Shown: positions 35,117 to 48,599 of the stretch, piece after piece
How the letters are laid out: each line of letters begins with the position of its first letter
Numbering within the stretch: the stretch's first letter is position 1
Source of the DNA: Struthio camelus
Taxonomy: Eukaryota > Chordata > Aves > Struthioniformes > Struthionidae
DNA: 64,000 nt
Assembly: GCF_040807025.1 (NCBI RefSeq)
Contig: NC_090942.1
Coordinates: 204,096,747-204,160,746, forward strand
Reading direction: 5' to 3'
Notes under the pieces: model-generated
What the model was told of the DNA's origin: nothing
What the model saw: the letters and a program-made list of their open reading frames with translations, nothing else
Databases searched by the model: none
Translations under genes and position numbers: made by a program

Positions 35117-35300
35117 AACGTAAAGAAACATAAAAGCAGTTCTAGAAGTCAAACCAAAGGTCTGTTTAGCCCAGGATCCCGTTTCTGGCAGTGGCCATGG
35201 TGGATGTCCAGAGAAGAGCAGAAGACAGCTAGAGAGTGAAACTTCCCCAGAATATTCCGTCAGCCTCCAGCTTAGAACTTTGGCTAGGTTAATGGATAGA
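35117..35300 (-). mobile_element. Old CR1/L3 3'-end fragment, minus orientation
   Basis: The plus strand resembles the reverse complement of an amniote CR1/L3 3' end: 'aacataaaagcagttctag', then 'aaaccaaaggtctgtttagcccaggatcccgtttctggcagtggcc'. The remembered form is 'gtcagaccaaaggtccatctagcccagtatcctgtctnncagtggcc'. The similarity fades after about 180 bases. Confidence 0.65.
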
Positions 35301-38300
35301 CATCAAGGAGAAAGGTGGGAAACAACAGGTTGCAAAAACTACCATGGCTCATAGTTGTGAAATATGTAGGTTTCAGGGTTTCTTTGGAATGAACTGGAGA
35401 TATTAATGGACTACTATGGGCCTTCCTGCTAGGCTTTTGAATAATTTAGTTACGCACGTGTAATGTTTTAAAGATTCAGGATTTCAAGATGCCTAGCATT
35501 GACCATACTGTCAAAACGACCCCCACCTCTCAAAAGTCACAGCTGTTGCTAGAGAATAAATGGCCCATAGATGCAGGTGGCTAGTTTCTCAATTGAGATA
35601 GGCGTGAGATGCCAGTTAGTTGCTAGAAAGGGACGATCCAGAATTTTGATGTAATGCATTTGAGGGAGGAAGCTTACAACCAGATAGTCTGCAGGAGAAA
35701 GCTTGGGCTGAACTTAAAACATACATCTGGGAACGGGAAAGGAGTATCGCAGAGCTTTCTTTCACTATACCTGCTAAGCCACTGGTAATAGCAGCAAAGC
35801 TTATGTAACAGCAGAATCGATGATGTAATTTAGAGAAACTCCTGCCTTAACTTCTTTGAGGACCCAGAAGGAAAAAATGAGGAGTCGCTTTTCACTGTAC
35901 ATGCGGCAGCACATACACAGTGTGATGCAGCAATATAAGTCAGCAATATATTTATAATGTAGGTGGGGTCTTCCTTGTTTTCTGACTATAAACCAGCTAA
36001 CTAATACAGTTAATCTGTAACTGAATCATTTAAGTGGGTGCAAGGAGGAAACATGCAAACTTGCCAGTCTGGAAGAACTTTGAGGATCCTTAAGAGGCCA
36101 GGTGGCTCTATCCTGAGCAGTGGTAACTGGGTCATAGTGAAATACGATCCTTCAGCACAGTCTTGTAGATGAGAGGACTACTGTAATCCTTAAATGTATA
36201 AGGCACGAAATGTTAAGAGGCTGTAGGGAAGTTGTACTGCAACTGTACTGGGCAAAGTTATGGACCAGTACTGGAATACTTGGTGTGGAACATGCTCAAA
36301 AGTAGAGATAATTATTGAGAATATTATGAAGAATAATTAAGAGATTGGAAAAGTGGATGTATGGTGTGGTTTTCGTTTCACCCAGCTAGACTCCCCTATA
36401 GATGGCACAGTATTTCTATGTGCATTTTTCTCTTTCCATTGACTCTTGTGGGTAGTCTTGATGCTCACTTACTCGAAATGTCAAACTTTTGAATGTCTAA
36501 AGAGAGCCAAGCCAGTTCATAGTGAAAGACACCATCGTACTGAGAAGCTCAGCTGGCTTTAGAGCTTCATACAAATCCTAACTTTTCTTATGTTTTCTCA
36601 CAAGGGAAACTTCCATTCGATAGTACCACAGCTCGCTCTTTATCAGCTAGCAGCTGAAGTTAGACATATTCAAACAAAAGAAAGGCATAGGTTGCTTTGG
36701 GACTACTTATCAAGCTTTGTTATGTATTCTTCATTGTGTTAAAATATGCAAGTGTTTTAACCATTTCTTTTTTCTAAAAGTTATAACCCAACTAACTCTG
36801 AGAAAGTATTTTGTTCTATGTTGATTAGGCAGCCAGTGTCCCAGCTAGAATCAAACAGAATAGAGGACACGGACCTTTCTGGCTTTATGATCAATAAAAC
36901 CATCATGAGTTTTTTTTTTTTTTTTAATCAGTAATAGGACCCAGAAAGTTTAACTAGAATCAAGACTTAAGAAGAAAAATGGAAACATGTCATGTGACAC
37001 TTAAAACACATGTGCTCTAATCAGTTTGTCAAAGGAAGACTGAGGAGTTTCATGTTATTATTCATTTAGACATTATTATACATAAGTGGATGGCACATCA
37101 AAGGACTGGAGAGAAAAGTTGTTAGAATTTGGAACTGTTGGAGGGGAGTTACCATCACTTTCTTATTGTTCCACTGTAAATGAAAGATTCAATTTTCTGT
37201 ATATACTTCAGAATATATTATTTTATTTCTTTGGAAATAAGTGGGGTTGCATCAAATAACTGACTCTATTATCATTTTCTTCTTGTAGAGGAAACAAATC
37301 AAGACCTAGACTTGGGATCATCATTGAAACTGAACAGAGGTATCATTCTGTTTTCCACTTGATATTTTTTTTTGTTGACCAAATTGTACAAATTATTCAT
37401 TTTGGTAAGAGATCTCATTTCAAGAGTGATTACATTCTTGAAGAGAATGCAGAAGAGAAGCATAGTAAGGAAAACTTGTGTTTTATTTATAATAGTTAAT
37501 ATAAGTGACCAGTTATTTTTCCTAAATTGGATTTCACTCTTTGATTCTTACTTTCCTCCAACAACTGAAAGCAAAGGGCTTAAATTTCTTCACACTTACA
37601 TCTATGCAAACTTGGACAGATACTGTAAGTTAATAGTTACACTGTTGTCAGCTTATATATTTGTTAGTTCTTGACTAGAGAGAATAATCTGATTCAGACA
37701 TTTGGTGCGGGTTAGTGGAAGCATTCAACAATTGTTGCAGTTCATTATCCTGTTTGTCACTGCTGGAAAGATCATCATTACAACACATAGAAATCCTATA
37801 TGAATGTTTTCAGAATTAAAATGAAACTATTTTACTGTAAGAAGGAACAGTAAGGTAAACAGGAATTTGGCCTCTACCAATTATATTAAAAGCAGAAACT
37901 TCATTTCTGTATTGTAAAATGTGCACTACTGTTGTAAGCATTTCTCAGTATACAGAGTAAAAGTCTAAAATATTTTTATTTTTTTCTTTCACTGAGTCAG
38001 TGGAGGATTTAGAAGCGTCACAGAGTTTCTACCTCTCCCAATTTCCTCTACTGTAGAAACTCAAAAGCAGATGTTTCTTGGGCATTGATCACTTTTAAAT
38101 TTCAGACTAAAATGCAAACCACGTGTAAACAAGAAAGAAAACGTTGAGACGCTACAGCATTCTCATGTTTTAGCATTCTCATTATCTAGTTGTCACTTGC
38201 AAACTGATGTATTGAATATTCTGAGGCACCTACCAGCTGAGGTTGTTTTGTACATTTGGCATTGGCCCAGGGAACAGTGATTACACTTTTGTGCAAATGA

Positions 38301-41200
38301 AGGGTTCATATCCTGTTTGATAGTAAATGGCTGAAGAGTATTTAACTATGTTCACTATTTAAAAAAAAAACCAAAAAACTCCAGAGCAAAACGGAATTAG
38401 CTAACCTTTTAGACAATATAGCTATGATTTTTTCAGCATAGCACAGAACCTTTAAACACAGGAAGGCAAAACTGTGCTTGAAGATAGAGCAAAGCTCATA
38501 CATTATCTTTTGCAATATAGAAAAGTTTTATATGAAACTTAAGTGCTCACAATGCTTTCAATTTCTATCCAAGGTTAACTAATACTGTCTTCAGATCAAC
38601 ACTCTTTGCCTGAAATGTTGCATGTATCTTCCGTAGGAACCGTTGATAAGCGTTTTTCCATGATCAGTCTAGGCCAAACCAGTGGACACTGAAGGCAGTT
38701 ATAAGCAGCATCTCAGAATTAATACGCTTAAAGCCGTGTCTATACTAATAACTAGGTAGTATTTACACCTATTTACAACAAGCAGTAGACCATGCAAAAT
38801 AGACCACAACAAAAACCACAGGGTTTCATCATCAGCGAAGAAACTGATGCTGAATTCAGGAAACCAGACCTGTCAGAGGATGCGCCAAATGAAGCAGCAA
38901 GTCAAGAACGTGTCCAGTGACAAGACCAAAAAGAACCAAAGAAAGCGGTAGTGTATGTGGGGCCCTGGGGTGATCTGGTCAAAAGCAAGTGCCAGTATTG
39001 GAGTGGGAGGAGAAAGAATACAGAACCAGAAAGCAGAAGATGTAAAGAATATCAATTAAAACTCAAGAGTAAAAGTCTGGAGCATGAGTATAATTGCTGC
39101 TTGTTAAGCAGCAAAGAACAACTAGCAGAATTCCAGCATGCACGAAACGTATGGGGCAGACCTCCTTTGAATACATGGGGCAAAGCTCCTGGGTCAACTC
39201 CAGGTTTGTCAGCTTTGTCAGGCCCTTTGTTGCCAGAAAGATTTGCTGCAATCAGCTACAGGGCTATTAGCCCAGAGCATGGCTCACAGAGCAGCAATCT
39301 GGCTGCAGGATGCAACGAGATGTAATCATTAAAGCATTGGTATCACTTGGAACATTTACTCTTCAGAGGCGCAAGTGAGAAACAGCACCTCTTTCAACTC
39401 CAAAATATACTTTGCAGCTGTCTGAGCATGGTGTTAGAGCAATGAGAACAAAAGGGTTTCAAACAAAACAAAATAAAACAGAAGTTTCATTGGGCAGTGC
39501 GACCGTACCACTGATAAAAATGAATTCCGTAAATTACAAGCTGTCTTTAGTAATTTTGGCTATATAACATGATATATTTAGGTTAGTTTCCAGGAATTTT
39601 AGTCCTTGCAGCAGCTCCCTTACCTAACACTGGGACAGAGTAGCTAAATCCAAGTGAAACATTACACAGTAGAGAAAAATTGAGTTGGTCCCACAGACCA
39701 AAGAAAATATTCAATTGTCATTAAGTTTTATGCAATCTGAAATGGTCCTTTCATATCACAGCACTTATTTGAATAGAGCTTGTCATACTCCCCTGGATAG
39801 AAGATGAGCAGTACTTTCAAATAGATACTGAAAAAAAGATACGGAAAAGCTTTTATGGTTTTATTTCTAAACCTCTTACCCCTGTAGAACATAATCATGT
39901 TTGTATTGATAGAGAAGTTCTGAGAAACTTGAAAATACCACCAGTATCTATATGGAAAACAGGTTACTTTAGCTGCAGGTGACATCTACAAGTTACAGTT
40001 TGGGAGGATGGAGATAGCTCTTACGTTGAATGGGAGCCTCTTTTATCTTTCACATGATAGAAATAGTCCATCTCAGACGGGTGTGATGACGAGGGGCTGG
40101 GAGGGAAGCTAAAAGGGAAGTGACTTGGACTTTCTACACTGATTCATAATTTAGAAATGGAGTGTCTGGAATGGCAGCTGTACAATTAGAGAAGCAGGTG
40201 ATGTTCCTGGACATTTACTGATAAAGACAGAGATCAAATAGCAAGAGTAATGTGGACTTCTCACATTTGTCATCAGTGATGGCATATGAGACACAACTGG
40301 AAGCAGCTCATCTGTTCTGTATGGCACAAATTGAATCCTGTAGAAACAATAAGATGCAACATGAAACCAAAAATGTGGTAGTATTAGCTAACATATAGGA
40401 CATTAAAATAAGCAAATGGACTAATGTAAATGAACAACTGATTTCATCTTTATTGGCTTAAAATGGACAATTTAGAGTGTATCAAATGAATGGTATGAAG
40501 CACCAAAACAGTTATTCCCGAGAAACTTGCTTTATTCATCATGAAGTCCATTTGGGAATGGTAAAAAATGAGAATCATTGTCACAAACGTACTGGGGTAT
40601 GTTCCTCAAGTAAAGAGAATTTATGAAACACAATGAAGTAGAACAATAAGAACAACACACGCAAAAGAAGCTGTGTTGTGCCTTTGGAAATGGCTAATTA
40701 CTCTAAGGCAGTCTGTGCACAGAGAGTGATACAAATGGGTCATCCTGAGACCATACCAGCTCTTTTCAGAACATCAAAAAAATATCCTGGCACTTTTCTC
40801 ATACTGTTGGAAAATGAATAAATCCATTTCAACTACTGTGCTGTATCTTTGGGTGCAAAAGGTGTCTAAAATAGTCTCAAGTATTCTGTGCAAATTCAGA
40901 TAGTTAACTGCAAATAGTGAAAGTACTAAGGCCCAAGAACAAGAATCCCTGAACAGATCATAAGTGACAATGGCGCAATTCGTATATGAAGAGTTCCAGC
41001 TGTTTTTCAAGGAAACGGTATCAAAGTGAAACATCAGCCTCTTACTCTGAAAATAAATGTTATGACTAAATAACCACAGCTAAAAACATCTGAGCAAGCA
41101 GTAAAAGAGACTTCTGAGACAACTTGGAAAACTGGAGTAAGTAGAGTACAGACTGGTCCTCTGCTTCACTAGGCTGAAATCCCATAGCTCTAACTAGGTT
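35301..41200. other. Intergenic, no gene recognised
   Basis: AT-rich sequence with several T/A runs, for example a T run near 36910. A 124-codon plus-strand frame at 38951-39325 shows no recognisable domain and I treat it as chance. Nothing else is supported. Confidence 0.5.
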
Positions 41201-41203
41201 GTG

Positions 41204-43600
41204 GAGAAGACGTGGAATTGTAGGACACTAAGACTGAAAGGGATCTCAGGGTCACGTAGTCCATCACTTTACCCAGAGGCAAAGTTAATGCTACCCTTAT
41301 CATTCCTGACCTGCTCTTTAAAACTTTAGCCAGCTTGTTTTTAAAGATTTCCAATGACAGAGACTCTGAAAGCTCTCCATGAACTTTATTCCAACACTTC
41401 ACCATTTTCATTATTCAGAATTTTTCCTTAATATCCAATTTGAATCTTTCTTACTGAAGATTAAGACCATTTATTTCTCACTTGTAAAAAATGGACATGA
41501 AGAACAGAACCTTCCTCCAAATATTACCCATTAAGCTATTTAAACTCTTATGACAGTGTTCACGTCTCCTTTTTTTGAACAAATATACCCAGACTATATT
41601 CCCAATTTCTTTTAGATCATATTTTCTACACCTCTAGTCATTCTTTTTGTTTCCTCTGGACTCTTGCTAATTGATGCATGATCTTCTAGAAGAGCCCAAA
41701 ATTGGACACAGTCTTCCAGTTGAAGAGTCTCCAGTACTAAATAAATTATTTTCTGTGTCTTGTAGTCTATACTTCCTCTGTCTTGTAGACTATATTCCTG
41801 TTTATACAATCCAGTATCATGTTGGGTTTTTTTGTAACACTCTTGTATGTTGGCTTGGTAATCTACAAGAAGCCCCACGTCCTTCTTTGTAGAAGTCTGA
41901 GCACGTCATTTTTCTCCATCCCACATTTGATTATTTCTGCCCAAAGGTGGCATCTTGCACTTGTCCGTATTGAATTATATCCTCTTTTTTTCCCACATTG
42001 TTTCTATGATTTGCAGCATTATTTTGAATCTTGACTAAACACACATGTGATCTCTACCATTTTTCTGTTGTCTGCAAAATTATATTTTCTATTTAACTGT
42101 TCAGGTTGTCTTTTGAAATAGTGAACAATACTGGACCTGGTCTCTGCAGGATTCCAGGCCATACAGTCTCCCACTTGGACAGCGAACAATCAATAACAAC
42201 TCTATTAGTATAGTTTTGCATTACAGTAGTTTCATCTAGGTCATGTTTCTCTAGGCTATTAGGATTTCACATATAAGAGTATCAAGACATTCTTAAAGTC
42301 AGTATACAAAATATTAACTACTTCTTTGTTTACAAAATCTGTTAACTTGACATAGAAGACAACTAAATCAACCTGGTATGATTTGTTTTATGCTGGTTGC
42401 TACTTATGTTCCTCTGGTTCTTATAAATAGCTTGTTCCAATATTTTGGAAAAGAAGTCAGGCTAATTGGTTTAGAATTCCCTGATTTCTCTTTTTCCTGT
42501 TTCAAAGCACTATGTTTGCCCTGTTCTAATGCCTCATCACCTTTGACAAATTGTCAAAGATCACTACTAACTACTTCTCCCAGTTCCTTAAGTATCCTAG
42601 ATTGACATTCATCATGCTCGGACATTTTGAAAATACACAATTTAAAGTATTTTCTAATCTGTTCTTTCTTATTCTAGGCTGAGTACTTACTCCTTTAACT
42701 GTGGTATTGTGCTACCATCTGATCACAATTGACCTTGCTGGTGAAAGGCATTAAACTGTTAGATCTGTTGATAACTTTACTTCTGTATTGATTAATGGGC
42801 TACTGCTTTTCTTGATATTCATCTCATTACTAATGTAGTTAAAATATGTATGTACTATTCCTCGATATTCTTAGTTCAGTATCACCTTTTTTGTGATTTG
42901 GATTTTCTGATTTTCTGATTTTTTACACTTATGCTGTATTTTTTTTATTTCATCCTTGGTCATCTGACCTATTTTCTACTTTCTCTGCGCTTCCTTCTTG
43001 TTTGAGATGAATGAAGAAATCATGACTTCGCCAAGCTGGTCTCGTTCAACACTTCCTATCTTTCCTACTTTATGAAATAGTTTGCATTTGTGTACTTAAA
43101 TTATTTCTTTCAGGAACTGGCAGCTTCTCTCCCATTTTTGTTTACTCTTCTTTTCCTAAAGGTCTTGAATTTCTCTTTCCTAGTTCCTACTTCCCAAGTG
43201 TTCTCCTAACTTTCCATTTTCAACAAGTTCCTCTGTTGGTTAAGAATGTATCTTCTAGACCCCTCCCTCTAGGGAGGGGGTCTCTACCCTCTACCATCTG
43301 CAGCTCATAGCAAAGATATCTATCCTTGATAGGCCAAGGAACACGTCTTTGCATATTTCCTTCTCAGTCCTTCTAGAATAGATTTTACCTGATTACTATT
43401 CTAGTTCCCTGAAAAATAGTACAGTCTGTCATACCAATTTGGTCATAACTTTGGTCATGTATTAAGACTTTAAGCTTGCTGTCCGCACTTCTCATTTCCG
43501 CTAAGAGATGAGACACCCCTGAATTTGATCATCCCTAATTTATTATTTCAATGTTTCCTTCACAAACACAAGCCTGTATATTTGCTTTTTAAGTTTTAAA
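41204..43600 (-). mobile_element. Long ancient CR1/L3-type LINE relic, minus orientation
   Basis: The plus strand starts with 'aggacactaagactgaaagggatctcagggtcacgtagtcca', a reverse-complemented LINE 3' end. It continues through 'gaacagaaccttcctcc', 'gagcccaaaattggacacagtcttccag', 'caagaagccccacgtccttctttgta', 'ttgcacttgtccgtattgaattatatcctc', 'tactggacctggtctctgcaggattcc' and 'gaaaagaagtcaggctaattggtttagaattccc'. This order matches the reverse complement of a long CR1/L3 element into its reverse-transcriptase region. It is heavily mutated and inactive. The upper boundary near 43.6 kb is approximate. Confidence 0.75.
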
Positions 43601-46600
43601 TACAAGCCTGAGATTTTTATGTAAGTACACTGGGCCCCAGGAGCTTGCCTGTAGTATCTATGCTTTAATCCTACCCTAGAAAAAGTTAGCTCTCAATGTC
43701 TGAGAAAAAGTTCAGAAAGCCTTACTCAGATCAGGTAGATTTTCTAACATGTTATTTGATAGGCTAAAAATAAGACACTAAGATGGACACTAAATAAACA
43801 ACTGTATTTTCAAAAATGATACACTCATGACAGTTCATAATGAATTTAGTGGTAGCTGTTCATTAATTTTGCCCAAATAAAATTATATATTTAGATCCTG
43901 ATATATGGACATGAAATACTAATTTTAGATCTCCATTATAAAACTGTCAAATTTGTAAGGATCTGTAATGTAATTGTACAATCAGTTTCCAGCATACCAA
44001 AAAGATTTGCCTGCAGCCTGAAAATAAACAGTGGCCTTGTCACGTTCTATTGTGAGAATGGAAATTTATTTGAAATTGTCCCTACATGTAAGTAATGTTT
44101 ACAGTGTACTAGCTCAGAATCATCTTCTTCATAGTCTTTATACAGCTGAAATCATTACCCAGGTGCTTTAATTCAAAAAAAAAAAAAAAAAATCCTGCAG
44201 TTAGTTTCTGAAGACCTTCCTCCTCTTCTACTTGATAGAAACAGACTGCAAGGCTGTAGTTTTACAAGGCAGTCAATCTCTTTCGAGGAAGTTTAGCAAC
44301 TGGATCAGAAACATTGCAGGCACGTGTTGCAAAGTGCTGAGGTCATACAAACCACTTTGCAACTTCAAAGTACGTATTTTCAGCGTAAAAAATTGTGAAG
44401 GTTAACTTCGTCCTGGAAGATTTGATATTGAATCAGGTATTATCTGATCGAGTTGCTTTTACTTCATGCTGAATCAGGGATCTTTTGCCCTCCTACTGAC
44501 AGCATAAAACAGAGAAGTCAGTATAAAAGAGGCATAAACACTGTATCAGCTGCTCTGGTGCTGTGACAGAAATGCCTTGCTATATTCACACTTGATGATC
44601 CAGATTAAATTTGTACCATAAGGTGATCCAGTATACAAACTTGGAAGCATGACCAAAGGTTTCTTCTGATATTTTTAAGGGACCAATATTCCAGCAAGTG
44701 ACCAGGATGCTTACTGCCCTTGAAATACACTCGTCATAACTACTAGTAGATTTACTTCATTGCAATCACTATTCATGTAAAACATCCCATCCGTTATTTT
44801 CCCAAGTCTTAAGAGTGGAAGACAAGGTAAGATAGAAATAGATACTTTTGAACTAGTTGATCCTAAGATTCAGATCCTACAAGGTATTTGGCTATCAAAT
44901 TCCTATTCTAAATAACTGGAATGTTTGGAGTTGAAGCAACTTTCCACGCAAGTCAATGCTGTGCAACACCAGGATTTTTTCTGCATCATCTGGAACTCAG
45001 AACCAGTCCATTCAACTTTTCGGGCCAAGCTGATTTAGTAAATAGAACTCTGAAGGACTAAAAATAGAATTTAGATAGAAGCTTAAATGCACTGACAGCA
45101 ATTTTACAACTGTAGTGGCGCAGTTTCTACAGATAAGATTGAGCTAATCGGGTTGCACTTTTAACTACAGTAGGAACCAAGGTATTCTAGTGAAATAATC
45201 AAGAACTTGGGATATCCATCACAGCTTCAGATGAGCAAATGGGAAGAATTAATGTTCTGTCTCTTAAAAATCAGTTAGATAACCAGAGTTATTCCCAATC
45301 TGTGACAACTTTATGTGGGAGGTGGGTAGAAAGGGATTTGTAGTTGTAACTAAGAAGTACATAACTTGAGACCCTGCATTGTCTGGAACACACCTTTTTT
45401 TTGTTTACTTGGAACGCTAGGTGCATTCACCAGACTTTCTTTGTAGGTAGATAGTTTTGTGACCGGTTCCTACACAGGTCCACATAGATCTTTAAACCTG
45501 CCAAATGTAGACACATGCAAGGTAGAACATACATGCCCATAGAAACTGAAACTGGCAGCAGCTATAGCCAGGATGCTTTTCGCTCGTCATTGTTTCACAG
45601 CTGACGCAGTAATGATATCTGAACCACTTTTCACTGCAGTTCCTGTCTTTCTACAGAAAGTAATTTTGCATATCAAGAAGTCCTATGTACTCTGTGAAGG
45701 TATTTCTTCACTGAGACTTTATTCAAGCTTGGTCCCTCTGTGCTGTCTTTGATATACCACAGCCTTTACTGCAAATGCAGTTATCCATTCATCCAAGCTA
45801 CCTGGAGAGTAAGTTTTGCAGTTCTGCCTCTTTCCGCAAGTTTAGAAAAAGACTATTAGTTGCCTTTGAGTGCCTTACTGCATTGCTCTGTAGGATGTGT
45901 GCCTTTTCCACATTTCTACAATGATGTCCTCAGTTTTCCTTTTCGTACTGTTTGCTCCTCTGATCCTGGAACATTTCTATTGGGAGAAGTAAGAGATTCG
46001 TACCAGAATATGGACTATATATTTTTAGTTATTCATTAACTAAAACTGTTGTCTTATTCTCAAAATGATTTGCATCTAAGGATGCTGGAAGGGGCTTCCC
46101 TGAAGCGATTTTGAAATGCACAAAGAACGTTTTAGAGCAGTAAATACAGTGCTTCTCACAGTCAGCTCTTCCCTAGGTTAAACATTCACACCCTCTGGAT
46201 GGACTGTAGTCAGTGTTCACAGATTTATGCTTATTTTTTCAAATAAAGTACCACTCATTTTGCACAGGATGGCCTTCTGAAAGTTTGCTTGGCAAGAAAC
46301 AATTCTTGCTAAGTATAAAGTGTGAAATCTGGCAATAAAATTTTAAATTAAACCTAGCATTTTTCAGCCTACAACCTGGCAACTGCTGTCTTACTAAAAA
46401 GTAGCAATTTGTAACCAGTACTATGTGTAGCGGTGTAAGAGGGTGCAAATAAGTGCTTGTCCTGCTGCATTTATTAATATACATTTTTATTTAATAACAA
46501 GTTATAAGATCTTATAATGCAATATTCAGTACTTGTATTGGTAACAGAAAATCCCAATGGTATAATGATTAATTTAATATAATATTTTACATTGCAATAT

Positions 46601-47455
46601 CATTTAGAGTATCACCTAGTCCCACTGCACTAATGACTTCATAAACATCTTAATACCTGTTCCAAAGAGTTTACATCTTAACTACATTCAATTTAACTTT
46701 ATATAGTCTTAATGTACTAATTAATATTGGGCTTAAAAATCAGTTCCAAGAGATTATCAATATCTGTTGTAAAATATATTGCAATTATAGTTTTTAAATG
46801 AAGTTAAATTATAGAAATTGTAGAGAGAGCACATGAATATTCACATAATATCTGACTCAGACTCTGGAAAGACTCAGTTACTTGAGGATATATGTATCTA
46901 CCCCGAATGCTCACTTACCTTCCCTAACACACTCATTGCTTTTTTCCTGCACTCTCAAAATTAGCTTGAGATAATCTTAAAAAAAGGATAGCATAAAGTT
47001 CTCATTAGCTATTTGGATAAATATTTCTAATGAGCATTTAATAGACTTCTCTTTCACAGTTCTTTAAAATCAGTTTGTGCTAGACTAATTTTTCTGGTAG
47101 CTAATACCATTTACTGTTATCTATGCCTTAGTTCAAAACATCATCCCAATTCAGTTCATTAGCTGAAAAGTAATTAAATAATAAACATATAAAGCATTGG
47201 AATTTAAATTTTCTCTGAAATCTTAGAAATTCAAATAGCTTGCATCATCCTCTGGTTTTAAAATCATAGCAGATTTCAGGCAAGCATTTCAACAAGTAAG
47301 GCGGTGAATGCAAGAGTGAAGAGTCACCCTTCTGCCAGGTCAAATCAGTCAGTGGCAACCTAAAAGCTGTAGCAGTAGACTCAAAGTGCCTTTATTTGTT
47401 AAAGCTTGGTCTAATATGCTTTCCTTTAACAGTTACTGTCATTCTGATGAGCAGC
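43601..47455. other. Intergenic, no gene recognised
   Basis: AT-rich sequence with an A run at about 44176-44192. No exon, CpG patch or identifiable transposon was seen. Confidence 0.5.
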
Positions 47456-47459
47456 ACTG

Positions 47460-47810
47460 TTAAGAAACGCTTAGCCACGAAGCTCTTGGTGCCGTCACCA
47501 AGGACGAGGAGGGAACCACGGAGAGGCCTGAGCGAGCGCAACGGCTCCACGGACGGCAGAGGGAACGTCCTCCTTCAGAAAGGTTCGACGGCAAAAGAAA
47601 CCGCAGAAGAACTGCGTCATCTTTCAACCAGATTGCCTGCGGAAGAAACACCCACTTTTCTCAGTGTAAGAGTGAATGAACCGTGGGGAATCCCAGGCGA
47701 ACCCTCAAACCAAATGGCGCTCAAAGCTGAGGGGCAGGACGATCGTGCGTTGGGAGATGGCGCTGGGCTCAGGCAGGTGCAGGCCTGAGTGCAGGTATCC
47801 GTGCGCATTC
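47460..47810. other. Small CpG-rich patch
   Basis: A sharply bounded 350-bp block with many CpGs in AT-rich surroundings. It contains the short perfect inverted repeat CTTGGTG-CCGT-CACCAAG (47485-47502). A plus-strand frame is open for 130 codons (47396-47788) without a recognisable domain. It may be a minor promoter or enhancer, or an old GC-rich insertion; the sequence does not decide. Confidence 0.5.
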
Positions 47811-48149
47811 AACTTCTTTAAAAAGAAAAAGTAGAGAGTATGCTTCTCAAGATTTCAGTGCTTTCTTCTTGAGTACAGAGCCAATTATAATATTATGCAA
47901 ATGAATTACTTAGATCAGAAGTTATAGTTGATGGCATCTGTAGTTTTTTAATACTGTGTATAAATTTATTGTCCCAAATTTGCTCCTAAATATGGTAATC
48001 AGATGGATATTTCAAATTCCTGCATTGTTCAAAATCACTGGAACCTTAACCTCTAGTTACTTTAATTAAAGATTAAATTTGAAGTCGGTTTTTAGCTAAT
48101 GATCATTTTCCTGTCTTCTGTAACTCAAAAGCTTCGCCCTCAACAAAGG

Positions 48150-48450
48150 CTGGAAAAGCCGGCTTTCAGGGAGTTCCACCACGGGCGCCCTCTTTAAACA
48201 TGGCGGCCAAGTTACATGGTTCTCAACGGCAGTGAAGCCGCCAGCGCCCTCAGGCCTCCATTTTGAGAGCGACGGCGGCATGGTGGCGGGGCCGGCGGCC
48301 GTGGGCGGTGACCTCGGCCCGAGGGAACAATGGGGACGGGCCACCATGTCGGGGAAAAGGGCATCGGGCAGTGATCTCCGTCCCGTGCAGGAGAATGGGA
48401 GGCGTTGGCAACTAAGGGAGAGATGCAGTATTCATGAGGTTCCTTACAGG
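48150..48450. promoter_or_regulatory. Orphan CpG-rich island with YY1-type motifs
   Basis: About 300 bp of CpG-rich sequence carry several CCAT/ATGG motifs of YY1 type: AACATGGCGGCC near 48197, CCTCCATTTTGAG near 48256, GGCATGGTGGCGG near 48279 and CACCATGTC near 48342. It is far from both recognised genes and carries no long conserved frame. It could drive a non-coding RNA or act as an enhancer. A possible minus-strand donor (CGCCT then GTAAGG, intron starting near 48449) lies at its edge. Confidence 0.5.
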
Positions 48451-48599
48451 CGACTGTGAGCACCAGGCTCTGCTGACAGATAAGGCTCCAGTTGCGGGAG
48501 GGGGAGGGGGGAGGAGGGAAATAGCAATACAAAAAGGAATTAGACCATCAGTGCTAAATAGATATTAAAAAAAAAAAAAAACACACTATGTTACCACAT

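Noticed and set aside
38951..39325. 124-codon plus-strand frame
   Set aside because: No recognisable domain, no promoter or CpG context, and no clear splice sites. Frames of this length are expected by chance in 64 kb.
41612..41892. Overlapping 73-88 codon frames on both strands
   Set aside because: Both lie inside the ancient LINE relic and are broken pieces.
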